Part shown: piece after piece, positions 1 to 7,164 of the stretch
Layout: every line of letters starts with the position of its first letter
How positions within the stretch are numbered: position 1 is the stretch's first letter
Assembly: GCA_947500275.1 (NCBI GenBank)
Contig: CANMSW010000054.1
Location: forward strand, 1-10,666
Source of the DNA: Bacteriovoracaceae bacterium
Lineage (GTDB): Bacteria; Bdellovibrionota; UBA1018
Reading direction: 5' to 3'
DNA length: 10,666 bases
The notes under the pieces: model-generated
Databases searched by the model: none
What the model saw: only the letters and a program-made list of their open reading frames with translations
What the model was told of the DNA's origin: nothing
Program-made: the position numbers and the translations under genes

Positions 1-1245
1 AAGGCCCGTGAGCTTCTCGTGAACGAGCGAAAGCTTTCCACCCCTATAACTCTCGATCCCCTGACTCACTCCGCGCCTGAAAATTTCGCGGGTTGCATCC
101 GCAAGGAGGCCCGCATCGGATCGGAACTCTTTTTCAAAGCTCAGAAAGGCCAAAACGCGGTCACGTTCAAAGCGCGAGGCCACCACTTCAAGCGGTAAGA
201 GCGCACGCTTCATCAGTTCATCCGTTCGGATGCGGGTAGGGTCCCGCGCATCTTCGAGCGGGACTCCTCGACGTTTCAGAACTCGCAACAGACTCCGACG
301 GATCTCAGGCTGATCCGGAATCAACACGGCGGATTGCTGTAAGAGAGAGGGACCTTCACTTGCCATCTGCCCCAGCAGCTCATCGGCGAAGAACTCAGCC
401 GCATCGTCCAACGTATGGGCGCGCTCCCAACTCCATTCGATATCGGCGGAGGGAGTCTTCGGTCGCTCCTCATTCACGCCCACTCTCCGGAGTTCGACGC
501 AACGCCCGAGTGCCGCCAACCACTCCGCCTGTAAGGGCTCAAGTGTCCCTGACGCAAAAACGATCACTTGTGACGGAAAACCCGGCAGAGGCTCGCCCAT
601 CCGATTTGCCTCGTCGAGGCGGTCTCTCGATTCGCGAAAAAGCAGAACAGGGTCTAGCCAACCATGAGCGCGCAGCCAAGCTTCGAAAGCAGGCGCAATG
701 AGCTTGAGTTCCGGGCGTACCGGATTCGTCGGCCCACCCTGGCGATCCAGCAACTGGGATTCCATGGCCTCAAGTTCAGCGTCGATCGAATAGGCAGAAC
801 GCCCCGCCTGAAGCGCACGATCGAGTCTCCGAAGAAAGGGGGTCTGCTTCCGAAGTCGATCGAGTTCGGGAACAAAGCGCGAAATGGCATCCAGGTCCAA
901 GAGCGTTCGCAATACCTCTTGTCGGAACGGAGACTGCGCAATTCGATATCCTTCTTGCGGATCATCAGGCGCGGGTAACTTTTTTAATACCTCAAGTGCG
1001 AGATCGTCGAAGCCAACCACCGCCTGGCCGACGAATCCAAGGCCGCGGCTCAAAAGCGCCGCTTTGATTTCCTCGCGGGTGAATCCTGGCCCAGGAACGA
1101 GCCAAATCGCGGGAGCTAGGCCCGAAGCTTGGGTCCAGACTTCCTCAGGATTTAATCCGGCCTGCCGCAACCCATCATCAAGGACGGCAGAGAGGGCGCT
1201 CGGATCCCCTCCAGTTTGCGAAGAATGATCAGTCGGGCGAGCCAT
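1..1245 (-). CDS. AddB/RecC-like exonuclease subunit (PD-(D/E)XK nuclease family), N-terminal 415 aa, C-terminus outside window
   Basis: The reading frame is open from ATG at 1245 to the left edge (415 codons, no stop). Two stretches carry the look of AddB-type inactivated helicase domains. Residues 47-87 (IWLVPGPGF... to DDLALEVL) match the usual opening 'vlvPt...l...L......g...tFddLa..ll'. Residues 307-369 (AVLIPDQPEIRRSLLRVL, then a GVPLEDARDPTRIRTDEL block, then ERDRVLAFLSF) match the domain-2 pattern 'avLvpd...r..L.r.L...GiPl.......l...pl.r.ll..l'. No Walker A is visible, as expected for AddB/RecC. The family pairs with an AddA-type UvrD helicase-nuclease in double-strand-break processing; the C-terminal nuclease domain and any addA would lie to the left. 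I chose ATG 1245 because AGGAAAGG stands about 10 nt upstream; an in-frame ATG at 1266 has no such site. It is the last visible gene of the minus-strand operon, 33 bp after the PurQ-like gene. The exact subfamily is inferred from pattern only. Confidence 0.7.
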   Translation of the reverse strand, partial: MARPTDHSSQTGGDPSALSAVLDDGLRQAGLNPEEVWTQASGLAPAIWLVPGPGFTREEIKAALLSRGLGFVGQAVVGFDDLALEVLKKLPAPDDPQEGYRIAQSPFRQEVLRTLLDLDAISRFVPELDRLRKQTPFLRRLDRALQAGRSAYSIDAELEAMESQLLDRQGGPTNPVRPELKLIAPAFEAWLRAHGWLDPVLLFRESRDRLDEANRMGEPLPGFPSQVIVFASGTLEPLQAEWLAALGRCVELRRVGVNEERPKTPSADIEWSWERAHTLDDAAEFFADELLGQMASEGPSLLQQSAVLIPDQPEIRRSLLRVLKRRGVPLEDARDPTRIRTDELMKRALLPLEVVASRFERDRVLAFLSFEKEFRSDAGLLADATREIFRRGVSQGIESYRGGKLSLVHEKLTGL

Positions 1246-1278
1246 CAAGGACGTACCTTTCCTCATCGGGATGGAGCA

Positions 1279-2043
1279 CTAAAGTACCCGCATGGCTTCA
1301 TGATATGCATTTTCGAAGAGCGAAAGCCCCTGGCCCGGCGAATTCGCGCGGTTGGTGGCGCTCGTCCACTCGGGATGTGAACTCCAACGAATATAGTCCT
1401 CGGGATGAGGCATCAGTCCAAAAATGCGGCCACTTGGATCGCAAATTCCCGCAATTTCCCGCTCACTCCCGTGCAGTCCGCCTTCGTAGGTCAAGCACAT
1501 CATCCCCTGACGCTCCATGCGACTCAGAATTTCAGGTCGCCGAAGTCCTAGGATCATCAGGCGCCCTTCAGCATGTCGCACAGGCAGTTCAAGGGTCCCC
1601 AAACCCTTGAGCCAGATGCAACGTGCTCCGTTCGGAATCACGCGAACCCATTGATTCGAAAATTTTCCGGCCTCGTTCGTCGTGAGAGAAAGATCGGTCC
1701 CGAAGACGTTCATCCGAAGGAGGATCTGAAACCCGTTGCCGATCCCCAAGACGAGGCCGCCGCGGTCGGCGTACTTTTGGAGATCCCAGCCTAAGCCGTG
1801 CTCGAATTTGAGGGCGAAAATCTTGCCACTCCCGAGCGTGTCACTGAAAGTCGCTCCGCCAGGGATCGCAAAAGCTGACCACCTTCGTGTCAACTCCTCT
1901 TGCGTCACCCTGGAAATCATCAGTTCATTCAGGGTTCTGATATCTGCATCGAATCCGGCAATCTCAAAAGCATGCGCGGTTTCCGACTCGCCATGAATGC
2001 CATCCCCCGAAAGCACTAAGACGCGGGGTTTTCGTTGAGGCAT
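1279..2043 (-). CDS. purQ: PurQ-like class I glutamine amidotransferase (FGAM synthase glutaminase subunit homologue) lacking the catalytic Cys
   Basis: In the normal family this subunit hydrolyses glutamine and passes ammonia to PurL for FGAR to FGAM conversion (fourth step of purine synthesis, cytosol). The 254-aa length and layout are those of PurQ: RVLVLSGDG at 7-15, PGGATFSDTLGSGK at 61-74, GLGWDL at 83-88, VLGIGNGFQIL at 98-108, LPVRHAEGR at 153-161, and GLMPHPED at 209-216. The His and Glu of the triad (H213, E215) are present, but the nucleophile, normally the Cys of G-[IV]-C-N-G, is Gly102 (codon GGC, 1738-1740, one base from TGC). The oxyanion loop GGFSYGD has become GGATFSD, the N-terminal N-C pair reads HG, and the NPNGS loop that normally precedes the IAGI strand is missing (GLHGSER instead). 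By family knowledge this should abolish glutaminase activity. The ribosome site AAAGGA is 7 nt before the ATG. It lies 67 bp after the PurL-like gene. Homology is sure; loss of activity is inferred. Confidence 0.9.
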   Translation of the reverse strand: MPQRKPRVLVLSGDGIHGESETAHAFEIAGFDADIRTLNELMISRVTQEELTRRWSAFAIPGGATFSDTLGSGKIFALKFEHGLGWDLQKYADRGGLVLGIGNGFQILLRMNVFGTDLSLTTNEAGKFSNQWVRVIPNGARCIWLKGLGTLELPVRHAEGRLMILGLRRPEILSRMERQGMMCLTYEGGLHGSEREIAGICDPSGRIFGLMPHPEDYIRWSSHPEWTSATNRANSPGQGLSLFENAYHEAMRVL

Positions 2044-2111
2044 ACGCTGATCCTTTCATCATCCGAACACGGACTCATTCCGTAACCGATCCAAAAAGCT
2101 TCAAAAACTTG

Positions 2112-5100
2112 TTATTCCCAATACCCTTCTCGGACCCAGGCAGATCTTAATCTCGGAATATCTACTGTTCCCATTTTCCGATCCCCCTGCCGCAAGTCGA
2201 GACGCCCCGAGAGATCAAGCGATCCTAAGCGCAGGAATGGGATTCGATTCGCTCGCAATTCATCCTCAATGGGCCCTGCATCGGAGTCTGCACAAGAGCC
2301 CACGAACGTGTGGAATGATTCGCCAAATCCAAAACCCCAGGGATCCATATCGACCGGAATTTGAAGGATCATGCCTAAGCCCCGCGCTAAGAGGCCTTCC
2401 GATATCGAAACCAGCAAGCCCCCTTCACTGATATCATGCAAGGACTTCAAGCGCGTTTGTCGGTCTCCAAAGTCCCCCCCTACCCAACCGTAGAGTAAAC
2501 GGGCCAATTGCCAGTCGGGCCGAGGGGCGTGCATCCCTTTTTCAGAACGGGGGAGTCGACCGTTTAACTGAGCCTGCAGCTCAGACCCGATGAGGCCAAA
2601 CCGTTCCGCTGTACCCAAGAGATAGACGCTATCACCCGCGGCCTTGAAATCGGCAGTGCGCGCAAATCTAAAATCTTGAACCCTCGAAATGGCCTGGATC
2701 ACAAGCGCCGGATCCACCACCGCGTCCTGTTTGATCCGTGGATCACGACTCACCGCCTGCCTCTGATGAAGAACGGCATCCTGATGCGCCACAATGGGCA
2801 GCCCCAGAGCCAAGGCTGCATCCTGTAAGCCCTGACACGCGCGCAAAAGCCCCCCGAGCGATTGAGGATCCTGGCCCCCTTTGGGCGCGGAAAGTGGCCA
2901 CGCAAAATTGGACGAAAGCGCCAACACGGACTCAGGTCGCCCATATTCGCCGCCAACACAGAGTACGTTTCGGACGGCTTCATCCACAGCAAGCTGCGCC
3001 ATCAACCAGGGATCGACGGAGTGATATCTCCCTTGGGTTCCCGTCCCCACCGCGATGCAATCGGGAGTCAATACCGGAAGCTTGATCACGGCACCATCAT
3101 TAGGACCACTGAAGGAGGTTGATGAGCCCGGCGAGACAGTGTGCAAAGGCTTCACTACACTCAGTCCCTGCGCCTCATGATCGAGCTGACGAATGAGCCA
3201 CTCTTTGGACGCGATATTCGGCCTCCCGAGTAGTCCAAGAAGTTGGGGCAGAGCCTCTCGCTCAAACGAGAGGTCGACGAACTCAGGTGCGGGGGGTCGC
3301 CCGGCCCACGAAGCTTGAAGCGTTAATTTCGGTGCCCCCTCTAATATAAAATCCAAATCCAAAGAAACGACGGGTTGGTCTGCGTTCTGGGCCTCAAATC
3401 GTCCCGAGTGCGTCAACTCTCCGCAGTTCCAAGTCGGAAGCTCGAAAAGTTTCGCCACTTGCTCCACCTGAGAAACCCGCTCGGGAGGAACGGCTAGAAG
3501 AACCCGCTCGCGAGTCTCCGAGAGCATGACCTCAGCAGCAGAAAGAGCATCCCCTTTTTGCGCGACCTGAGAAAGATCGAGACTCACACCACCCGTTAAT
3601 CTTCCGAGACGAGCGACTGCAACGCCCAGTCCCCCAACCCCAAGTGATACAGCGGAGCGATGAATTCCAAGCTCGCGAATCGCCAATAAGAAGTCACTCA
3701 GACGCTTGTGCGTCAGCACATCCGACAAGTGGGTTTGCGGCACCGCAGCCCCGACGAATGACGCCCCAGCTAGGCCGTCCCGCCCCGTGGGCCGCCCGAC
3801 GCCGATCAGTCGATCTCCGGCAAAAAGCTCTGGCGACTCGCAACGGCGATCTCCGATTCGCTTTGGCATCAAGCCCGCGCCGAACAGAAAAAGAGCAGGT
3901 TCAGCCTTCTCGGGTGAAGGCTCCGATGAGGCGCCCGCCGGCAGGTCACTCCACTGAATTCCTCCGTTCACAAACGGTACTCCGGTGCGCGAAGTCGCTC
4001 GCTCGAGACCCACACGCATGCCGTCTAACGCGCGACGAACTTCCGACGTCGGTAACGGGTCCTTCGCGCTCGGCGCGGCCCCAGCATGAGCTGGAGCGTG
4101 AGGCAGCGCCATCACTCCGCCTACCATGTGGAGTTTGGTCCCGAAGCCCTCAGTCAACAGCCGTCGCTGTAAATCCAAAAGCGCACCCTCGCTCCCGCCG
4201 GCCGCATCGGATGACACGAGTGAATGCTCGACTTCGACACCAAACGCGAAAGCTGTATCATCATCGAGCGCAATCATCCCATCACCGCCTTGATGCGACG
4301 AAGGAAGCCCAGCTCCTGGAACTGATATCAACCAAGACTTGGGAAGTTGTTCCGTTGTTCCCGCTATCATACTCCGGAACAACCCTTCCACCCGGTGGGG
4401 CATGGCATGCCCAGCGGGATCGGGTTCCCCGGAATCATCGCGATAATCAACTTCCGCTTGGAAGACCGTGTGGCGTACAGGTTCCGACCAGGATCGCGCA
4501 ACGAGTTCGAGCTCTACCTCGGTAGGTGCCTGCAAACCATTGCGAGCTCGTTCAGCGTCGTCGCGCGCGCGCCCCGTGAAGTAATCTCGAACCGCGAACA
4601 ACTCGGCTTGCGTTAAATCCCAATTTCGCTCCTTCGAGAAACTCGAGAGCGCGTCATCGGTCAAGTGCCCCAACTCGACGGTCCCATTGCGAGCTAAGTT
4701 AACCCCAGACTGGCCTCGCAAAGGTCCACCCGAGGAAATTCCCAGAGCCTGGCCGACCGCGGTACTCTTCAACCCCACTTGGCCCATTCGCCCCAAGACG
4801 GGCGCGGAAGTCGGGACGCTCGGACGTGGTATATCGCGACGGACCCGTTCTTGATCGAATCGGGAGTTTTTCCGCAACTCGGAGTCGTCAAACAGCGACC
4901 AAGTTTCAATGCGGTCATTGCAAAAAACTTCCTTCGCGATCCAACCGAGCGATGACTCATTGAGTTCAGCGCCTTCGAGGAGCAAGAGCTTACCCGTCGC
5001 GACCCGCGCACCCGGATAGGATTGCCGACCCACGATCTCAAAGGCTTGAAGTATATCACGTGCGACCGAATCCATCACGCCCGGGCGAAATCTTTTTTCA

Positions 5101-5414
5101 ATCGCCCAAAACTTGCCCGGCCGAATCGGGGAGGCTTCCATAATATCGGGGAGACCCCCACTCTTGCCGGCCGCCGAGGGAATCAAATTCCCAGTAAAGA
5201 GCCACTGGGACACAGGATCCCAAAACAGCTCCTGCACATGCGACATCATCGCTTCGCGACTAATCGGTAGGTCGAGCCAAACCACGTCCACTAAGCGAGC
5301 CCACCGAATCTGGGATCGAATCGCACTCTTGGACAATTCAATGCGACGGATCAAACGGCGAGCGGCCGGATCGACTAATTCCGGGCGAACGACTACCTCA
5401 ATTCGAGCGAGCAT
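2112..5414 (-). CDS. purL: PurL-like FGAM synthase, large form without glutaminase domain; active-site motifs degenerate
   Basis: This is an 1100-aa homologue of phosphoribosylformylglycinamidine synthase. Residues 1-180 look like two PurS-type halves (ARIEVVVRPELVDP at 3-16; FWAIEKRFRPGVMDSVA at 102-118). A Ser/Gly-rich linker runs to about 250, and two AIRS-like halves follow. Retained scaffold motifs are GVPFVNG (478-484), GAGLMP (512-517), PTGRDGLAGASF (542-553), EVMLSE (628-633), AVDEAVRNV (809-817), NFAWP (836-840), DFKAAGDSVYLLG (922-934) and HDISEGGL (993-1000). Altered sites are SEHC to SEPV (310-313), ETHNHPS to EVEHSLV (394-400), the following GAATG..G..RD loop to GGSEGALLDLQ (406-416), D-N/M-G-A-[AG]-G-L to SLGVGGL (590-596), and GKDS(L/M) to HQDAV (877-881). 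The His of SEHC has been proposed as catalytic in PurL, so this protein probably does not make FGAM in the usual way. There are Ala/Pro/Ser-rich insertions near 435-460 and 490-505. The start is supported by GGAG 9 nt upstream and by a 17-bp overlap with the preceding gene, suggesting translational coupling. The frame is intact over 3.3 kb, which argues against a decaying pseudogene. Confidence 0.9.
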   Translation of the reverse strand: MLARIEVVVRPELVDPAARRLIRRIELSKSAIRSQIRWARLVDVVWLDLPISREAMMSHVQELFWDPVSQWLFTGNLIPSAAGKSGGLPDIMEASPIRPGKFWAIEKRFRPGVMDSVARDILQAFEIVGRQSYPGARVATGKLLLLEGAELNESSLGWIAKEVFCNDRIETWSLFDDSELRKNSRFDQERVRRDIPRPSVPTSAPVLGRMGQVGLKSTAVGQALGISSGGPLRGQSGVNLARNGTVELGHLTDDALSSFSKERNWDLTQAELFAVRDYFTGRARDDAERARNGLQAPTEVELELVARSWSEPVRHTVFQAEVDYRDDSGEPDPAGHAMPHRVEGLFRSMIAGTTEQLPKSWLISVPGAGLPSSHQGGDGMIALDDDTAFAFGVEVEHSLVSSDAAGGSEGALLDLQRRLLTEGFGTKLHMVGGVMALPHAPAHAGAAPSAKDPLPTSEVRRALDGMRVGLERATSRTGVPFVNGGIQWSDLPAGASSEPSPEKAEPALFLFGAGLMPKRIGDRRCESPELFAGDRLIGVGRPTGRDGLAGASFVGAAVPQTHLSDVLTHKRLSDFLLAIRELGIHRSAVSLGVGGLGVAVARLGRLTGGVSLDLSQVAQKGDALSAAEVMLSETRERVLLAVPPERVSQVEQVAKLFELPTWNCGELTHSGRFEAQNADQPVVSLDLDFILEGAPKLTLQASWAGRPPAPEFVDLSFEREALPQLLGLLGRPNIASKEWLIRQLDHEAQGLSVVKPLHTVSPGSSTSFSGPNDGAVIKLPVLTPDCIAVGTGTQGRYHSVDPWLMAQLAVDEAVRNVLCVGGEYGRPESVLALSSNFAWPLSAPKGGQDPQSLGGLLRACQGLQDAALALGLPIVAHQDAVLHQRQAVSRDPRIKQDAVVDPALVIQAISRVQDFRFARTADFKAAGDSVYLLGTAERFGLIGSELQAQLNGRLPRSEKGMHAPRPDWQLARLLYGWVGGDFGDRQTRLKSLHDISEGGLLVSISEGLLARGLGMILQIPVDMDPWGFGFGESFHTFVGSCADSDAGPIEDELRANRIPFLRLGSLDLSGRLDLRQGDRKMGTVDIPRLRSAWVREGYWE

Positions 5415-6783
5415 TCGAAGACTCTCCGTTCAATTGTGACCTAACTTCCGTGACCCAACGTTCGAGACTGCACGCCTCGCTGAACCAAGGGGCGCGGGTA
5501 ACAGCCGAAACCAGAGCCGGATGAAGCTTGGCCGCGAGATCGCGGGCGACCGGAATCAGGGGACGAGGACCGATCGGCACGCGCTTTTTCCAATGCGCAC
5601 GGATCCACTCGCGGGCACCTAAAACTCCGCCTTCCAGAGGGAGCTCCACTTCCGCCCCACTCTCCCATTCGCGCGCCTGCTTCACGGCATTCGCCCAGGG
5701 CGTCCCCGCATGGAATTGCTCAATGTAGCTCAAGTCGAGCGGAGTCCCTGCGAATTGAAGCTCAAGTTCTTCGGTACCCGGCATGGATATCAACAACGGT
5801 GCACCATCCAGATCGCGCGCCCAACGCAAACGCCCTGAGACCAAATCCACCTGCGCCTTCTCAAAGTCCTGACGTAGGAAGCCTGCAACCCAAGCCGAGA
5901 GGAAAAGAACTTTTTGAAGCTCCTGGCTCGAATACCCACAGGAAGAAGCCAGCGCGAGGGCCTCTTCAATTTCAAGCGCACGGGGAGTGGGCTCATGGGT
6001 CGTGAAAAGCTCAAGCACCGGAAAATCCAAAAGCCTTCCGGGTTCAAGTGGAGTTGAACGGAACCCCCTACGAATCAGATAACCAGGATCCCGCGTCATT
6101 CGATCAAGCGGCCCACCGGCCTCAGTTTTCCTGGGCAACCGGAACCGAAACTTCACTTCAAAAGGTAAAGCATGCGGCTGTTGAAAGGTGTTCGGAGCTT
6201 GCGAGACCGAATGAAAAGCGTGCACGGTGCGTCCTAAGATCGTCGAACGCAAGGGACGAGCGTCCACTACTTCACGGATCCAAAGACGAGCGCCGCCTTC
6301 TTGGAAGCGCTTCAAGGCATCTCCAGTCCCCACCACACACCCCAGTCCGATGCGATGAGTCCTGACACCCGAAAGCTGCAAGCTTTCACCCAGCTCATTG
6401 AAAGCCGAACCAAAGCGATTTCCTTTTCTCAGGGCCAACGCTTGCAACCCTTTTGAGAACTCAAGCCAAAGAGCAGGAGTCTCCAAACGCTCCAGAAGGT
6501 GATGAGCGAGAACGGCCAAAGCAGCGCCCCGCCCCGGGATTGTGTCCGGCATTCGACCCCAGTCCAAGCACACGTGGCCGTCGATCATCCGAACGCACTG
6601 CACGCGAAGAGTCCCGCCCGCAGCGTCCCGAAGTTCCACCGGGCCCTGCACTTCATGCAAGTCGGCGCGCTCAAAGACCGGTAGTTCGGCCGGCGTGTCC
6701 ATCCAACGCGGGGTCCATGCGGTCATTTGAGGCGAACCGAAGTGACGCCTCGACCCGGCTTGTGGATTCACTTGTGATTCCAT
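5398..6783 (-). CDS. purC: PurC-like protein (SAICAR synthetase homologue) with degenerate active-site motifs and a C-terminal extension
   Basis: PurC joins aspartate to CAIR with ATP, giving SAICAR. The family is recognisable here by conserved blocks. LDWGRMPDTIPGRG (73-86) corresponds to FDWG.MPD.IPGKG, and LPFEVKFRFRLP (206-217) to the LPxEVxxRxxLP signature. PVLELFTTHEPTPRALE (255-271) corresponds to P.iE..tK.E..DR. SGRLRWARDLDGAPLLI (316-332) corresponds to DGK.EFa.d..g...l.D. ELQFAGTPLDLSYIEQFHAGTPWANAVKQA (341-370) corresponds to the ...G..LSKE.lR..Y...pW...v..AK end. Lost residues include the SDR before the FD (now IDG, 67-69), GS after the RLP, the D-x-K-x-E signature (now S-G-R-L-R), the aspartates of the D-S-x-x-P-D-E region (ISMPGTEEL) and the SK of LSKE (LDLS). 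IPGKG has K to R. Residues after about 375 form an extra tail of about 85 aa of unknown role. ATG 6783 is preceded by AAGGAG at 8 nt, favouring it over Met20. It is the first gene of the operon. Homology is moderately sure; inactivity is inferred. Confidence 0.75.
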   Translation of the reverse strand: MESQVNPQAGSRRHFGSPQMTAWTPRWMDTPAELPVFERADLHEVQGPVELRDAAGGTLRVQCVRMIDGHVCLDWGRMPDTIPGRGAALAVLAHHLLERLETPALWLEFSKGLQALALRKGNRFGSAFNELGESLQLSGVRTHRIGLGCVVGTGDALKRFQEGGARLWIREVVDARPLRSTILGRTVHAFHSVSQAPNTFQQPHALPFEVKFRFRLPRKTEAGGPLDRMTRDPGYLIRRGFRSTPLEPGRLLDFPVLELFTTHEPTPRALEIEEALALASSCGYSSQELQKVLFLSAWVAGFLRQDFEKAQVDLVSGRLRWARDLDGAPLLISMPGTEELELQFAGTPLDLSYIEQFHAGTPWANAVKQAREWESGAEVELPLEGGVLGAREWIRAHWKKRVPIGPRPLIPVARDLAAKLHPALVSAVTRAPWFSEACSLERWVTEVRSQLNGESSNARSN

Positions 6784-6944
6784 GAGCGAAACTCCTTTTA
6801 TCGCAGCATTTTCTAAATGACCCGGTCGCTCGCTTCACGGTCGTAATGACCTGTCACGCTTCGAGCGGCTGTTCCCCATTCAGTAGGAAAAAAATTCCCG
6901 TTCCAATACCATGCGCTGGAATCGCCAAGCGGAAAAGAGCATCT

Positions 6945-6960
6945 CCATTTTTTTAAATGG
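6945..6960. repeat. Perfect 6-bp inverted repeat CCATTT-TTTT-AAATGG
   Basis: The arms CCATTT and AAATGG flank a TTTT loop. The site lies 162 bp upstream of the PurC-like start and 205 bp upstream of the small plus-strand gene, so it could be an operator in the shared control region. The stem is A/T-rich and too weak for a typical terminator. Its function is unknown. Confidence 0.4.
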
Positions 6961-7052
6961 CATAACGCAGAGCATAAAGCGCGAATCAGGCTACTTTTGG
7001 AATCGAGCGTCATTAAAAACCTTCCTAAATCCTAGCAACCACCGGTTGAAAG

Positions 7053-7061
7053 CCCCCCCCC
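7053..7061. repeat. C9 homopolymer tract
   Basis: Nine consecutive C stand in the control region about 104 bp before the small plus-strand gene. Tracts of this length can slip during replication and could change promoter spacing, but no promoter is placed around it and it may have no role. Confidence 0.4.
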
Positions 7062-7164
7062 AGATCGGTAAGCTCGAATCAGAATTCAGCTCGGAAAACA
7101 TCTGACCTGAATCATCTTCCCCCATTGACAGGGGGCTGTACCAAGGGAGTATCCGAGAAAGCCT

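Larger units (their letters stand above)
6784..7164. other. Divergent intergenic region between the pur-like operon and the small plus-strand gene
   Basis: This 381-bp stretch separates two divergently read genes and must hold promoters for both. I found no convincing gene: short open frames here lack a ribosome site or family resemblance. It contains the operon's Shine-Dalgarno site (AAGGAG on the minus strand, 6792-6797), an A/T-rich stretch around 6885-6960 with a perfect short inverted repeat, and a run of nine C near 7053. A TTGACA at 7125-7130 matches a sigma-70 -35 box, but the matching -10 position (7148-7153, AGTATC) is poor. No strong -10/-35 pair was seen for the minus-strand operon. 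Confidence 0.6.

Noticed and set aside
1246..1266. Longer start for the AddB-like gene at ATG 1266
   Set aside because: It is in frame but lacks a ribosome site, and the seven added codons contain the ribosome site used by ATG 1245.
3644..4525. 293-codon plus-strand open frame inside the PurL-like gene
   Set aside because: It is antisense to a well-supported 1100-aa homologue, Arg/Pro/Ser-rich with no family pattern, and has no ribosome site. It is a shadow of the GC-rich codon pattern.
1279..6783. Frameshift or assembly error as the reason for lost purine motifs
   Set aside because: Residues on both sides of every altered motif stay in register with the families, and several independent codons differ in three genes. 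Errors of this kind would break the frames.
7125..7153. Sigma-70 promoter with TTGACA for the small plus-strand gene
   Set aside because: The -35 is a perfect match but the -10 at the right distance (AGTATC) matches poorly, so it is not listed as a promoter.
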